Shown: piece after piece, positions 1 through 7,212 of the stretch
Layout: each line of letters begins with the position of its first letter
Position numbering within the stretch: the first letter of the stretch is position 1
Assembly: GCA_028279155.1 (NCBI GenBank)
Contig: JANQST010000515.1
Span: 1 to 14,137, forward strand
Length of the DNA stretch: 14,137 nt
Reading direction: 5' to 3'
From: Cyclobacteriaceae bacterium
GTDB taxonomy: Bacteria; Bacteroidota; Bacteroidia; Cytophagales; Cyclobacteriaceae
Program-made: the position numbers and the translations under genes
Notes under the pieces: generated by a model
Database searches by the model: none
What the model saw: the letters and a program-made list of their open reading frames with translations, nothing else
What the model was told of the DNA's origin: nothing

Positions 1-301
1 CCATATCAAATGCAGCAACCTCAGAGTACTCTTCGGATCTTGCTGTGAGAAAAATTACATAACAATTGGCTAGATCAGGGATCTCTCTGATTTGCCGGCA
101 CGTTTCAACACCATCTTGCTTTGGCATCATGATGTCAAGGAGAATTAAGTCTGGAATAAAAGACTTGGCCACTTCTACTCCCTTCATGCCATCAATAGCA
201 ATTTTTACATCGTAGCCTTCTTTTGACAAATTATATTTCAGGAGCTCGAGGATGTCTTCCTCATCGTCGATTAGCAGTATTTTTTGATCTGTTTTTGCCA
301 T
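1..301 (-). CDS. Response regulator, receiver domain (C-terminus outside window)
   Basis: This gene enters from the left edge; only the first 100 codons are visible, starting from an ATG at 301. The visible part is a CheY-like receiver domain. It begins MAKTDQKILLIDDEEDILEL, with the acidic pocket at D12/D13, the phospho-acceptor Asp at D56 in LILLDIMMPKQDG, and the conserved Thr at T86 in VIFLTAR. The layout resembles Bacteroidota PhoB/OmpR-type regulators, whose DNA-binding winged helix would lie beyond the edge, but a single-domain or other output type cannot be excluded. A partner histidine kinase would be expected further left and is not visible. It should act in the cytoplasm as the output half of a two-component system. 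An exact TAnnTTTG motif lies about 30 bp upstream of the start, so it is probably transcribed separately from the aminopeptidase gene behind it. Confidence 0.93.
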   Translation of the reverse strand, partial: MAKTDQKILLIDDEEDILELLKYNLSKEGYDVKIAIDGMKGVEVAKSFIPDLILLDIMMPKQDGVETCRQIREIPDLANCYVIFLTARSEEYSEVAAFDM

Positions 302-331
302 TTTTTGCCGGGGTTTACCAGCATTTAAAAA

Positions 332-339
332 CAAAGTTA
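332..339 (-). promoter_or_regulatory. Putative -7 promoter element for the response regulator
   Basis: On the minus strand this reads TAACTTTG, an exact match to the Bacteroidetes primary-sigma -7 consensus TAnnTTTG. It lies 30 bp upstream of the ATG at 301, which would give a short leader of about 25 nt. No clear TTG box is seen at the usual -33 distance, so the call rests on the -7 element and its position. Confidence 0.45.
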
Positions 340-437
340 GTCACCAGTATTTGCCTAACCGGATTAAGTTCAAGATTATTTAAAATTAGGGAGAAATCAA
401 CGCTATGTTAAAAACGTAACAATTTGATAAAATGTGG

Positions 438-1460
438 TCAATCTTCATGGTATTTAATCATCCCTTTAATAAATACGTTTAGATCCCCGTCGTATTGAGA
501 TTTCAAAATATCTGATAGTGAATCTTCTGAGGAGTGATACCTTAGAAAGGACATGAAATAAGCATTGTTAGGGAGCGCTTCATCAAAAATGTGGTAGTAT
601 CTATTGTTATGGAAATGGATAGTATCAACTGAATCAACGATCTCTCGTATCAATTTGCTTTTTTGAATTTCTTTGATTGAATCCTGGTCAGTATCCGCAA
701 ACGATGAGTATAGGCTGTCAAGTAATTGAGCAGCAAAAAGCATTTGCTCTGTGAAATTTAATTGATCTTCATCATGCATTAAGTAGTCCTCCAACTCGAA
801 CGAACCTTTTCCATATTTTGATTCAAGAAATTGGATAGCTCCACGCTCACCTATGAATGATGCAAGGTTTTCATTAAACACAATGTTATCCCTGACGAAC
901 AAGGTAGAATGTGTAAGCTCATGGATGATAAGATCTGCTAACCTTCCTTCAGATCGTTCCAACATGTTAGACAAGATGGGATCGGAAAACCAACCGAGAG
1001 TTGACCAGCCACTTACGGTTCGAATTCTAGTGTCATAGTTTTCAGACTTGAGGAAATCCCGTTCTTCTTTGGCTTTTGCCAAGTCGAAGAACCCCTTATA
1101 TGGAAATGATCCAAGCAATGGGAAGGACCATGTTTTAGGAGTAAAACTATAAGGCTCACTGGCAGACAAGTTCCAAAGCAATGTCTTTCCTTTCTGATCA
1201 AAAAGTGTGGTATAATTTTTTGAGTCTTTTAATCCAATCGAGTCGATGGCAAAATTTCTTACCTCCTGTATGATCTTAATTTTCTGCTTGAGTGAATCAG
1301 GAAAACTTGCATCATCTAACACTTCTTCTATATCACGAGCTTGTCGAATAATACTGATTTGACCCTTGGCTTGTCCAATTCCATAGGAAATTAGATCCCA
1401 ATAGAAAATGCAGAATCCTATGAAAACTACTAATAGCAGGTAAAGGATTTTCTTAATCAT
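438..1460 (-). CDS. Membrane-anchored putative aminopeptidase (HEXXH zinc protease, COG4324/PF10023-like)
   Basis: This is a 340-residue protein with an N-terminal hydrophobic segment (about residues 4-20, ILYLLLVVFIGFCIFYW), which acts as a signal anchor or uncleaved signal peptide and places the body outside the inner membrane. The zinc-protease motif HELTH is at residues 180-184, with a likely third ligand in the following FNENLASFIGE stretch (E197 or E205). The combination of HELTH, a short spacer and FNENLASFIGE is the signature of the predicted aminopeptidase family (COG4324), for which I know of little direct biochemistry. Substrate and physiological role cannot be read from the sequence. 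The ATG at 1460 puts the hydrophobic segment right at the N-terminus, as expected. The gene is divergent from the small membrane protein at 1531 and no operon partner is evident. Confidence 0.82.
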   Translation of the reverse strand: MIKKILYLLLVVFIGFCIFYWDLISYGIGQAKGQISIIRQARDIEEVLDDASFPDSLKQKIKIIQEVRNFAIDSIGLKDSKNYTTLFDQKGKTLLWNLSASEPYSFTPKTWSFPLLGSFPYKGFFDLAKAKEERDFLKSENYDTRIRTVSGWSTLGWFSDPILSNMLERSEGRLADLIIHELTHSTLFVRDNIVFNENLASFIGERGAIQFLESKYGKGSFELEDYLMHDEDQLNFTEQMLFAAQLLDSLYSSFADTDQDSIKEIQKSKLIREIVDSVDTIHFHNNRYYHIFDEALPNNAYFMSFLRYHSSEDSLSDILKSQYDGDLNVFIKGMIKYHED

Positions 1461-1485
1461 GCCACAACTTTATTTATTGTTTATC

Positions 1486-1516
1486 GTAAGTTACCTTGTA
1501 TTACATAGTAACTTAC
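1486..1516. promoter_or_regulatory. Perfect 9+9 bp inverted repeat in a divergent promoter region
   Basis: The arms are GTAAGTTAC (1486-1494) and GTAACTTAC (1508-1516), exact reverse complements separated by 13 bp. They sit in the 70-bp spacer between the divergent aminopeptidase gene (start 1460) and membrane protein gene (start 1531). The centre-to-centre distance of 22 bp, about two helical turns, suits a dimeric regulator binding one face of the DNA, so an operator is plausible. A transcript-level hairpin is also possible. No regulator gene in the window is an obvious partner. Confidence 0.4.
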
Positions 1517-1530
1517 ATTACCTTTAAGTC

Positions 1531-1929
1531 ATGGATTTAAAAGATCACGATCAAAACCTGAAAATCATCGGGAAAATAATGTTGGCGCTGGGTCTAATCC
1601 TGGTTCCCTTTTCCGTTTTTTCGTTCTTCTTTTTAGAGGCTTTTGAGGAGTCAGACTTCTGGCTTGATTTTGATCGGATTGAAATCTTTTTTGTTCATAT
1701 CCGTCATCCACATAAAATCTTGTATTTCTTTCCCATTTTTTATGGGATCTTGGCGGCTCTTTTTATCACGTCGGGTATTGGCCTTGCAGGTGACAAAGAA
1801 TGGGGTAAAAATTTCGCAATTGTTCCTGCCGTACTTCTTCTATTCGAGTTTCCCATTGGGACTGCTTTGGGTGCCTACATGATTTACGCATTGCATACCA
1901 AGAAGGAAAATCAGGTAAATGGGGCTTAA
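1531..1929 (+). CDS. Small integral membrane protein of unknown function
   Basis: I do not recognise the family of this 132-residue hydrophobic protein. Predicted helices lie at about 15-36 (MLALGLILVPFSVFSFFFL), 65-86 (YFFPIFYGILAALFITSGIG) and 94-121 (FAIVPAVLLLFEFPIGTALGAYMIYA). An acidic and aromatic extracytoplasmic or loop stretch (EESDFWLDFDRIE) lies between the first two, and the ends are charged. The long third segment could be one helix or a tight pair. No signal peptide, metal-binding or enzymatic motif is visible. The ATG at 1531 gives a polar N-terminus (MDLKDHDQNLK) before the first helix. It lies 82 bp upstream of recA on the same strand, but recA has its own apparent promoter, so the pairing may carry no meaning. 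Confidence 0.75.
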   Translation: MDLKDHDQNLKIIGKIMLALGLILVPFSVFSFFFLEAFEESDFWLDFDRIEIFFVHIRHPHKILYFFPIFYGILAALFITSGIGLAGDKEWGKNFAIVPAVLLLFEFPIGTALGAYMIYALHTKKENQVNGA

Positions 1930-1971
1930 AAAGTTTTACTAATATTTTTAGCTAAATCTGAGTATAACTAT

Positions 1972-1979
1972 TATTTTTG
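1972..1979 (+). promoter_or_regulatory. Putative -7 promoter element for recA
   Basis: TATTTTTG matches the Bacteroidetes TAnnTTTG consensus exactly and lies 32 bp upstream of the recA ATG, giving a leader of roughly 25 nt. No strong -33 TTG was found. I saw no recognisable LexA box in the 82-bp spacer. Confidence 0.45.
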
Positions 1980-2011
1980 TCAAGTTTTTAAACCCTTGAT
2001 ACATATATAGT

Positions 2012-3013
2012 ATGTCTGACTCAGATGAAAAAATGAAAGCCCTCCAGATCACGATTGATAAGCTGGAGAAAACCTACGGAAAAGGAACCATCATGAAATT
2101 GAATGATACAACAGTGGCAGATGTCCCTGTTATATCTACAGGTTCGTTGAGTCTGGACATGGCGTTGGGAGTTGGTGGAATTCCTCGTGGAAGAGTGATT
2201 GAAGTATATGGCCCTGAGTCTTCGGGAAAAACGACTTTATCCATGCACTGCATTGCTGAAGCTCAGAAGCAAGGCGGTTTAGCGGCATTCATTGATGCGG
2301 AGCACGCGTTTGATAAATCCTACGCAGAGAAACTAGGCATTGATACTGAGAATCTTTTGATCTCTCAGCCAGATAATGGTGAACAGGCACTAGAGATTAC
2401 TGAGCATTTGATAAGGTCCGGAGCAATAGACATCATCGTTGTTGACTCTGTGGCGGCATTAGTGCCAAGAGGAGAGCTGGAAGGGGAGATGGGTGATAGC
2501 AAAATGGGCCTTCAGGCAAGACTGATGTCCCAGGCACTACGAAAACTAACCGGTACAATTAGTAAAACAGGGTGTTCTTGTATTTTCATTAATCAGCTAA
2601 GAGAGAAAATTGGAGTTATGTTTGGGAACCCTGAAACCACCACCGGTGGCAATGCCCTAAAATTTTACGCTTCTATTCGACTTGATATTCGTAGAATCGG
2701 CCAAATAAAGGAATCGGCAGACAATGTAATGGGTAATAGAACTCGTGTGAAAGTTGTCAAAAATAAAGTAGCTCCACCTTTTAAAGTGGTAGAGTTTGAC
2801 ATCATGTATGGACGTGGTATAAGTAAGAGTGGTGAGATTGTTGATATTGGTGTAGAGTTGGATGTAGTTCAAAAATCAGGATCCTGGTTTTCCTACAACG
2901 GAAACAAATTGGGTCAGGGTCGAGATGCTGTCAAGCAGCTAATTGAAGATAACCCGGAACTGATGGAGGAATTAGAAAAAGCAATCAAGGATAAGTTGAA
3001 TGGCGCTAGTTAA
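2012..3013 (+). CDS. recA: Recombinase RecA
   Basis: RecA is the ATP-dependent strand-exchange protein that forms filaments on single-stranded DNA for recombinational repair and induction of the SOS response. The 333-residue length is close to the usual 340-350. Visible landmarks are Walker A GPESSGKT (67-74), the catalytic glutamate in DAEHAF (E97), Walker B IIVVDSVAAL (141-150), DNA loop L1 around ELEGEMGDSKMG (155-166), the INQLREKIGVMFGNPETTTGG region containing loop L2 (about 193-213), and the C-terminal subdomain (KSGSWFSYNGNKLGQGRD). The acidic tail common in proteobacterial RecA is nearly absent here; the protein ends KDKLNGAS. The ATG start gives the standard N-terminal helix (MKALQITIDKLEKTYGKGTI). 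It appears monocistronic, with its own -7 motif upstream and an inverted repeat downstream. Confidence 0.99.
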   Translation: MSDSDEKMKALQITIDKLEKTYGKGTIMKLNDTTVADVPVISTGSLSLDMALGVGGIPRGRVIEVYGPESSGKTTLSMHCIAEAQKQGGLAAFIDAEHAFDKSYAEKLGIDTENLLISQPDNGEQALEITEHLIRSGAIDIIVVDSVAALVPRGELEGEMGDSKMGLQARLMSQALRKLTGTISKTGCSCIFINQLREKIGVMFGNPETTTGGNALKFYASIRLDIRRIGQIKESADNVMGNRTRVKVVKNKVAPPFKVVEFDIMYGRGISKSGEIVDIGVELDVVQKSGSWFSYNGNKLGQGRDAVKQLIEDNPELMEELEKAIKDKLNGAS

Positions 3014-3032
3014 TTGGTTGAATGGTGAATTA

Positions 3033-3064
3033 GTTAATTAGTACCTTCTAGCTACCTAATTAAC
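3033..3064. terminator. Inverted repeat between convergent recA and ABC permease genes
   Basis: GTTAATTAG (3033-3041) and CTAATTAAC (3056-3064) are perfect 9-bp reverse complements around a 14-nt loop. A second, direct copy of the left arm (TAGTTAATTGG, 3007-3017) contains the recA stop codon and could pair with the same right arm through a mismatch. The stem is AT-rich and no clear T-tract follows on either strand, so it is a weak bidirectional terminator candidate at best. Confidence 0.35.
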
Positions 3065-3071
3065 GAATACA

Positions 3072-4328
3072 CTACTGAGTTCTGATTGCTATTACAGGAT
3101 CAAGTCGTGCGGCCATGAGTGCTGGTACAATTCCGGAAACCACTCCAATGATGCCCGCGACACCAAAACCGAGCACGGTGTTCCCAAAGGTTAGCACCAG
3201 ATCGAGATTGCCCAAACTCACCAGGGACAGTAAATAGACCATTCCAATGCCAACGCCACCACCAATGAGGCTTAGAAAAATGGCTTCAAATAAGAATTGG
3301 AAAAGAATGAAATAGTTTTTCGCACCAAGAGATTTTTGAATACCAATGATGTTGGTTCTTTCACGGACTGAGACAAACATAATGTTAGCAATACCAAAAC
3401 CTCCAACCAAGATTGAAAATCCACCGATTGCCCATCCAGCAACTCCAATGACATCAAAGGTGGATCCAATAATATTCATAATTGCATCCTGGCGGTTAAC
3501 CGAGAAATTGTTTTTCTGCTTGGGCCTCAAACCTCGTACTGTTCGAAGCAGGCCGGTAATCTCAGCTTCAAGTTCAACCAATCCTATATCTTCAGGCTTT
3601 CCTTTTACACTTACCAAAGTTTCTATACCCCTGGTTCGGCCCGAATAGAACATTTTCTTAAAAGCATGGTAAGGAAGGAAGATTTGTTCATCATTTCCCG
3701 AATCTCCAAAAATCGATTCACCTTCTTCTTCCAAAACACCAATTACTATGAACTTCAAACCTTTGATTTTGATGGTTTTGCCCAATAGGGATCCACGCGG
3801 AGAAAGTTTCTCTGCTACTTTATAGCCAACAAGCGCCACATTTTTTCCATTCATGGCTTCTTGTTGTGTAAAATATCTCCCGAATTCAATATCAGAAGCC
3901 ATATCATAAACATCTTGATGTGTATATGAGATACCAAAAAGTACAGCATCATTGTAGCTGTTGCTTTCCTTTTTAATGGTCTGCCCACCTGTTACCGCGA
4001 AAATGGTGATGCCTAGATCATTTTTTAGATTTTCCTTTAAGAACTCATACTCCTCATAGTTTGTGTAAGGTCTCTTTAGATACTCCCACCAAGGGATATT
4101 AGGACCGAATTCGTATGGGAACCTACGAATGTCAAGATTACTAGCATCAAGAAAACTTAAACTCTCCTTGATATTCTTTTCTAAGGAGTCTACTAGTGTG
4201 AATACAGCGATGATTGCGAAAATGCCAATTGTCACTCCAAGAAGCGATAATGTGGTTCGAAGAAGGTTCATGCGAAGTGCATTCCAGGCGAACCGAAAAC
4301 TTTCCAATATCAACTTTAGTATCAACAC
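3072..4328 (-). CDS. ABC transporter permease, MacB/FtsX family
   Basis: This 418-residue inner-membrane protein has MacB topology. One helix lies near the N-terminus (about 25-46, LSLLGVTIGIFAIIAVFTLV). A periplasmic MacB_PCD-like domain of about 240 residues follows, then the FtsX domain with three helices (about 293-319, 341-370 and 382-405). It includes the family stretches VRERTNIIGIQKSLGA and PALMAARLDPVIAIRTQ. Such proteins work with a separate MacB/LolD-type ATPase in export of peptides or macrolides or in lipoprotein release; no ATPase or membrane-fusion partner is adjacent, so the substrate is unknown. The start is a GTG at 4328: an in-frame TAA lies five codons upstream and no ATG lies between, and the next ATG (residue 20) would cut into the amphipathic N-terminal helix typical of the family. 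TTG at 4325 is an alternative. Confidence 0.9.
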   Translation of the reverse strand: MLILKLILESFRFAWNALRMNLLRTTLSLLGVTIGIFAIIAVFTLVDSLEKNIKESLSFLDASNLDIRRFPYEFGPNIPWWEYLKRPYTNYEEYEFLKENLKNDLGITIFAVTGGQTIKKESNSYNDAVLFGISYTHQDVYDMASDIEFGRYFTQQEAMNGKNVALVGYKVAEKLSPRGSLLGKTIKIKGLKFIVIGVLEEEGESIFGDSGNDEQIFLPYHAFKKMFYSGRTRGIETLVSVKGKPEDIGLVELEAEITGLLRTVRGLRPKQKNNFSVNRQDAIMNIIGSTFDVIGVAGWAIGGFSILVGGFGIANIMFVSVRERTNIIGIQKSLGAKNYFILFQFLFEAIFLSLIGGGVGIGMVYLLSLVSLGNLDLVLTFGNTVLGFGVAGIIGVVSGIVPALMAARLDPVIAIRTQ

Positions 4329-4374
4329 GTTATAATGGCTTTATATTTTATCAAATTTAATCAAACATATTTGC

Positions 4375-4382
4375 TAATTTTG
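4375..4382 (+). promoter_or_regulatory. Putative -7 promoter element for queA
   Basis: TAATTTTG is an exact TAnnTTTG match 31 bp upstream of the first queA ATG. It lies in the 84-bp divergent spacer between the ABC permease (start 4328) and queA. No obvious -33 box was found. No clear element for the permease was recognised on the opposite strand. Confidence 0.42.
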
Positions 4383-4412
4383 CGCTCCTTATAATAATAT
4401 ACCTGTTTTTCT

Positions 4413-5465
4413 ATGGGAATGAAATTATCGGAGTTCAAGTTTGACCTCCCATCCAGTCACATCGCCTTACATCCAAATGAAAATAGAGACGAAGCACGTC
4501 TCATGGTGGTCCATAAGGACAGTGGTGAAATAGAGCACAAAGTTTTCAAAGATGTCGTGGATTACTTCGGTGATGGAGACGTTTTTGTCATCAATGACAC
4601 CAAAGTGTTTCCGGCTAGGTTATACGGGAATAAAGAGAAGACAGGTGCAAAAATCGAAGTTTTTTTACTTCGTGAGCTCAACCAGGAAATGAAGTTGTGG
4701 GATGTGTTAGTAGACCCTGCACGAAAGATTAGGGTTGGAAACAAACTTTATTTTGGGGATGGTGAGTTGGTGGCTGAAGTAGTTGATAATACCACGAGTA
4801 GGGGTAGGACCATTCGATTCCTTTTTGATGGTGATCGGGACCAATTCTATAATATGATTGATGCGCTTGGAGAAACTCCTTTGCCAAAAGAAATTAAGCG
4901 AGCTGCAGAACCTGAGGACAGAGAAAGATTTCAAACCATCTACGCTGATAAAATTGGAGCGGTAGCAGCGCCAACTGCTGGCTTGCACTTCACTCCTCAA
5001 CTATTGAAGAAATTGGAATTGGTTGGTGTTGATATTGCGAACATCACACTACATGTTGGGTTGGGAACCTTCCGACCAGTGGATGTCGAGGACCTTACCA
5101 AACACAAAATGGACTCAGAAAATTACTGGGTTGAAAAAGCAACAGCTGATCGGGTGAACCGTGCGCTTGATGAGAAAACGAAAATTTGCGCTGTAGGTAC
5201 AACCGCAATGAAAACCCTTGAATCCTCTGTTTCCGCCAATGGACTCTTAAAGGAAAACTCAGGCTGGACAGACAAATTCATTTTCCCTCCTTACGATTTT
5301 AAAATTTGTGACGCATTGATCACCAACTTCCATTTGCCTGAATCAACATTGTTAATGATGGCTTCTGCGTTTGGAGGATATGAATTGATCAATGAAGCGT
5401 ATCAGGTAGCGATTAAAGAAAAGTACCGATTCTTCAGCTACGGAGACGCAATGCTAATTATATAA
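4413..5465 (+). CDS. queA: S-adenosylmethionine:tRNA ribosyltransferase-isomerase QueA
   Basis: QueA transfers and isomerises the ribosyl moiety of SAM onto 7-aminomethyl-7-deazaguanine at the tRNA wobble position, giving epoxyqueuosine in the cytoplasm. The 350-residue length fits the family. Visible signatures are the N-terminal KLSEFKFDLP, VINDTKVFPARL (about 59-70), the GETPLPKEIKR stretch (153-163, Bacteroidota variant of PLPPYI), AAPTAGLHFT (185-194), ITLHVGLGTFRPV (211-223) and the C-terminal ITNFHLPESTLLMMASAFGG. Two ATGs are possible: 4413 (MGMKLSEF) and 4419 (MKLSEF). Most family members begin at the second, so the true start may be 4419. No other queuosine gene is in the window. 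The gene ends only 9 bp from the oppositely directed M20 gene. Confidence 0.97.
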   Translation: MGMKLSEFKFDLPSSHIALHPNENRDEARLMVVHKDSGEIEHKVFKDVVDYFGDGDVFVINDTKVFPARLYGNKEKTGAKIEVFLLRELNQEMKLWDVLVDPARKIRVGNKLYFGDGELVAEVVDNTTSRGRTIRFLFDGDRDQFYNMIDALGETPLPKEIKRAAEPEDRERFQTIYADKIGAVAAPTAGLHFTPQLLKKLELVGVDIANITLHVGLGTFRPVDVEDLTKHKMDSENYWVEKATADRVNRALDEKTKICAVGTTAMKTLESSVSANGLLKENSGWTDKFIFPPYDFKICDALITNFHLPESTLLMMASAFGGYELINEAYQVAIKEKYRFFSYGDAMLII

Positions 5466-5474
5466 GAAGGCCCA

Positions 5475-7079
5475 TCATTTCTTGCCTTTGATCGCATCTT
5501 GTTGATCCTTCCTCAATGTAGGATAGCTTATTCCAAGTTGTTCCAGGTAGGAATCATACTTGCTATCATCATAGTAGAACGGTTTCAACTGAGGTGCATA
5601 CTTATCCATGATTTCCTTGTTTAGGTAAGTTGCAGGCTCATCTGAGTCTGAAACCATTGGAACATACTTTTGCTTAGAAGACTGTTCTGTTTTGAAGTAA
5701 TCCCAAGCCTGGTCGACAAGTTCAGGTCTTAGCAACAAATCAAGTAGAGTCATTGCTTCAACTTTGGCACCTGCGACTACTCCTTTATGAGCAATGGGTG
5801 TAGCCATGGCAATCGAGTTTGACCAATGATGTCCTTGAAGACCAGGAATATTGGAAGGATACCTTAGTGTAACTGTGGGCACTTTCCAGGAGATATCACC
5901 AATATCATCTGAGCCTCCGCTTACGGGATTTTTAACTGGTAACCTGATGGTATCCAATTTTTGAGCAAGCCCGTTAGCACCTCGTGGAGAGTTCACCTCC
6001 AGCTGGACCGCTTTGGCAAGCTGCTGATCTTCTTTACTCCATTTCGGCAATCCAACTTCTCTGATATTCGAATACATGGTTTCAGCTATCACCTTGTTAA
6101 AATGCCTTGGCCATGCAGTTCCCAATATCCTACTGGACATTTTCGTCCGTGTCATCATAGCTGCACCTTCTGCGATTTCGTTTGCGCGTTTGTAGACGTC
6201 CATAATTTTTGGGTAGGTAACTTCTCGGAAGTAGTACCAGATGGAAGCTTTAGATGGAACGACGTTTGGTTGGTCTCCACCATTATTTATCACGGAATGG
6301 GAGCGACCTAGTGGGTGCAAGTGTTCTCTATTGTATTGCCAGCCTATATTCATTAGTTCGACGGCATCAGCGGCGCTACGTGCTCTCCAGGGAGCTCCTG
6401 CCGAGTGAGCAGATTCTCCTTCGAAGGTATATTCAACGGAAATCATTCCGGTTCCTCTAGCCTGACCATATGAAACGTTCATATTACTTGAAACATGAGT
6501 AAAGATGCACAGGTCAACATCATCAAAGTAACCATCCCTTGTATAATAAGCTTTAGTTCCTAGTTGTTCTTCTGCAACACCCGGCCACACAATCAATGTT
6601 CCCTGGATGTTCTCTCGTTCCATTATTTCCTTTACCGAGAGGACAGAAACGACATTAAGTGGGATTCCAGAATTATGACCCTCGCCATGACCAGGGGCTC
6701 CTTCAACAATTGGGTCGTGATAAGCTACACCAGGTTTTTGTGATGCTTTGGGGATACAATCCAGGTCACTACCTATTGCGATCACTGGTTTTCCCGAACC
6801 CCATTTCGCCCACCAGGCAGTGGGCACTCCAGAAATTCCATGTTCTACCTCAAATCCATTTTCCTTTAATATGTCAGTGATGTATTTGGATGTTTGGACC
6901 TCTTGAAAGCCAAGCTCAGAGAAGCTAAAAACCTTGTCCACCATGACTTGAGCCAATTTAGACTTGGATTCAACTTTTTGTTGCACTTCTTTCTTAAGCT
7001 CATTTATTTTTTTAGTGGATTGTGAGAAAACGAGTATTGTGGAGATGGTGCAAATTAAGGTCAGGCTTATTTTTTTCAT
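5475..7079 (-). CDS. Secreted M20-family amidohydrolase/peptidase (AbgB-like)
   Basis: This 534-residue protein has an N-terminal signal peptide (MKKISLTLICTISTILVFSQ), so it probably acts in the periplasm or beyond. The body follows the M20D/p-aminobenzoyl-glutamate hydrolase pattern: SELGFQEVQTS near 54-64, SDLDCIP (104-110), metal motif GHGEGHNSG (130-138), VAEEQLGTKAYY (E170/E171), THVSS (H195), dimerisation-domain SAHSAGAPWRARSAADAVELM (224-243) and C-terminal GHHWSNSIA (417-424). Such enzymes are two-metal hydrolases that cut amide bonds of N-acyl amino acids or aminobenzoyl-glutamate; the actual substrate is unknown. The Cys of the usual GCGH metal motif is Glu (E133). The start at 7079 is chosen because it opens the signal peptide. 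The reading frame stays open to an ATG at 7178, but that lies inside the susCD terminator. It is just downstream of susD in the same direction. Confidence 0.9.
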   Translation of the reverse strand: MKKISLTLICTISTILVFSQSTKKINELKKEVQQKVESKSKLAQVMVDKVFSFSELGFQEVQTSKYITDILKENGFEVEHGISGVPTAWWAKWGSGKPVIAIGSDLDCIPKASQKPGVAYHDPIVEGAPGHGEGHNSGIPLNVVSVLSVKEIMERENIQGTLIVWPGVAEEQLGTKAYYTRDGYFDDVDLCIFTHVSSNMNVSYGQARGTGMISVEYTFEGESAHSAGAPWRARSAADAVELMNIGWQYNREHLHPLGRSHSVINNGGDQPNVVPSKASIWYYFREVTYPKIMDVYKRANEIAEGAAMMTRTKMSSRILGTAWPRHFNKVIAETMYSNIREVGLPKWSKEDQQLAKAVQLEVNSPRGANGLAQKLDTIRLPVKNPVSGGSDDIGDISWKVPTVTLRYPSNIPGLQGHHWSNSIAMATPIAHKGVVAGAKVEAMTLLDLLLRPELVDQAWDYFKTEQSSKQKYVPMVSDSDEPATYLNKEIMDKYAPQLKPFYYDDSKYDSYLEQLGISYPTLRKDQQDAIKGKK

Positions 7080-7080
7080 T

Positions 7081-7094
7081 TTATGCAGGCATAA
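7081..7094 (-). promoter_or_regulatory. Short palindrome directly before the M20 start codon
   Basis: TTATGC and GCATAA flank a 2-bp centre one base upstream of the ATG. In RNA this would give at most a 5-bp stem with a 4-nt loop over the ribosome-binding area; as DNA it is a small operator-like palindrome. It could be chance in AT-rich sequence. Confidence 0.2.
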
Positions 7095-7164
7095 GTTAAG
7101 TAGGGTAAAATAGAAAAAAGAGGGGAGAAATGTGAGATGGATTATATAGCCGGTTTGATGACAT

Positions 7165-7195
7165 AAAAAAAGCCTCACAAAATGCGAGGCTTTTT
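7165..7195 (-). terminator. Rho-independent terminator of the susCD operon
   Basis: On the minus strand the transcript reads GCCTCGC, a 5-nt loop, then GTGAGGC (a 7-bp stem with one G-U pair), followed by seven T residues. Flanking A and T runs extend the stem, so it could also work in the plus direction. It starts 18 nt after the susD stop codon and separates the susCD transcript from the M20 gene. Confidence 0.88.
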
Positions 7196-7212
7196 CTTTA
7201 GAGTAGTTAATC

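Noticed and set aside
223..411. Plus-strand ORF of 62 codons over the response regulator start and the spacer
   Set aside because: It runs antisense to the clear receiver-domain gene, has no recognisable domain, and most of its beginning is the shadow of that gene.
1930..2011. LexA/SOS box before recA
   Set aside because: No palindrome resembling known LexA operators was found; only the -7 promoter motif is supported.
3346..3648. 100-codon plus-strand ORF inside the ABC permease gene
   Set aside because: Its sequence is the complement of the FtsX-domain coding region; shadow frame.
4707..5000. 97-codon minus-strand ORF inside queA
   Set aside because: It lies wholly antisense to a conserved gene, with low-complexity composition and no family features.
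5961..6880. Several plus-strand ORFs of 68-116 codons inside the M20 gene
   Set aside because: All are antisense to well-conserved M20 motifs and lack domain features of their own.
7080..7178. In-frame 33-residue extension of the M20 protein to an ATG at 7178
   Set aside because: It would place the start codon inside the strong susCD terminator and put an odd Cys/His/Phe-rich stretch before a textbook signal peptide. The ATG at 7079 is better.
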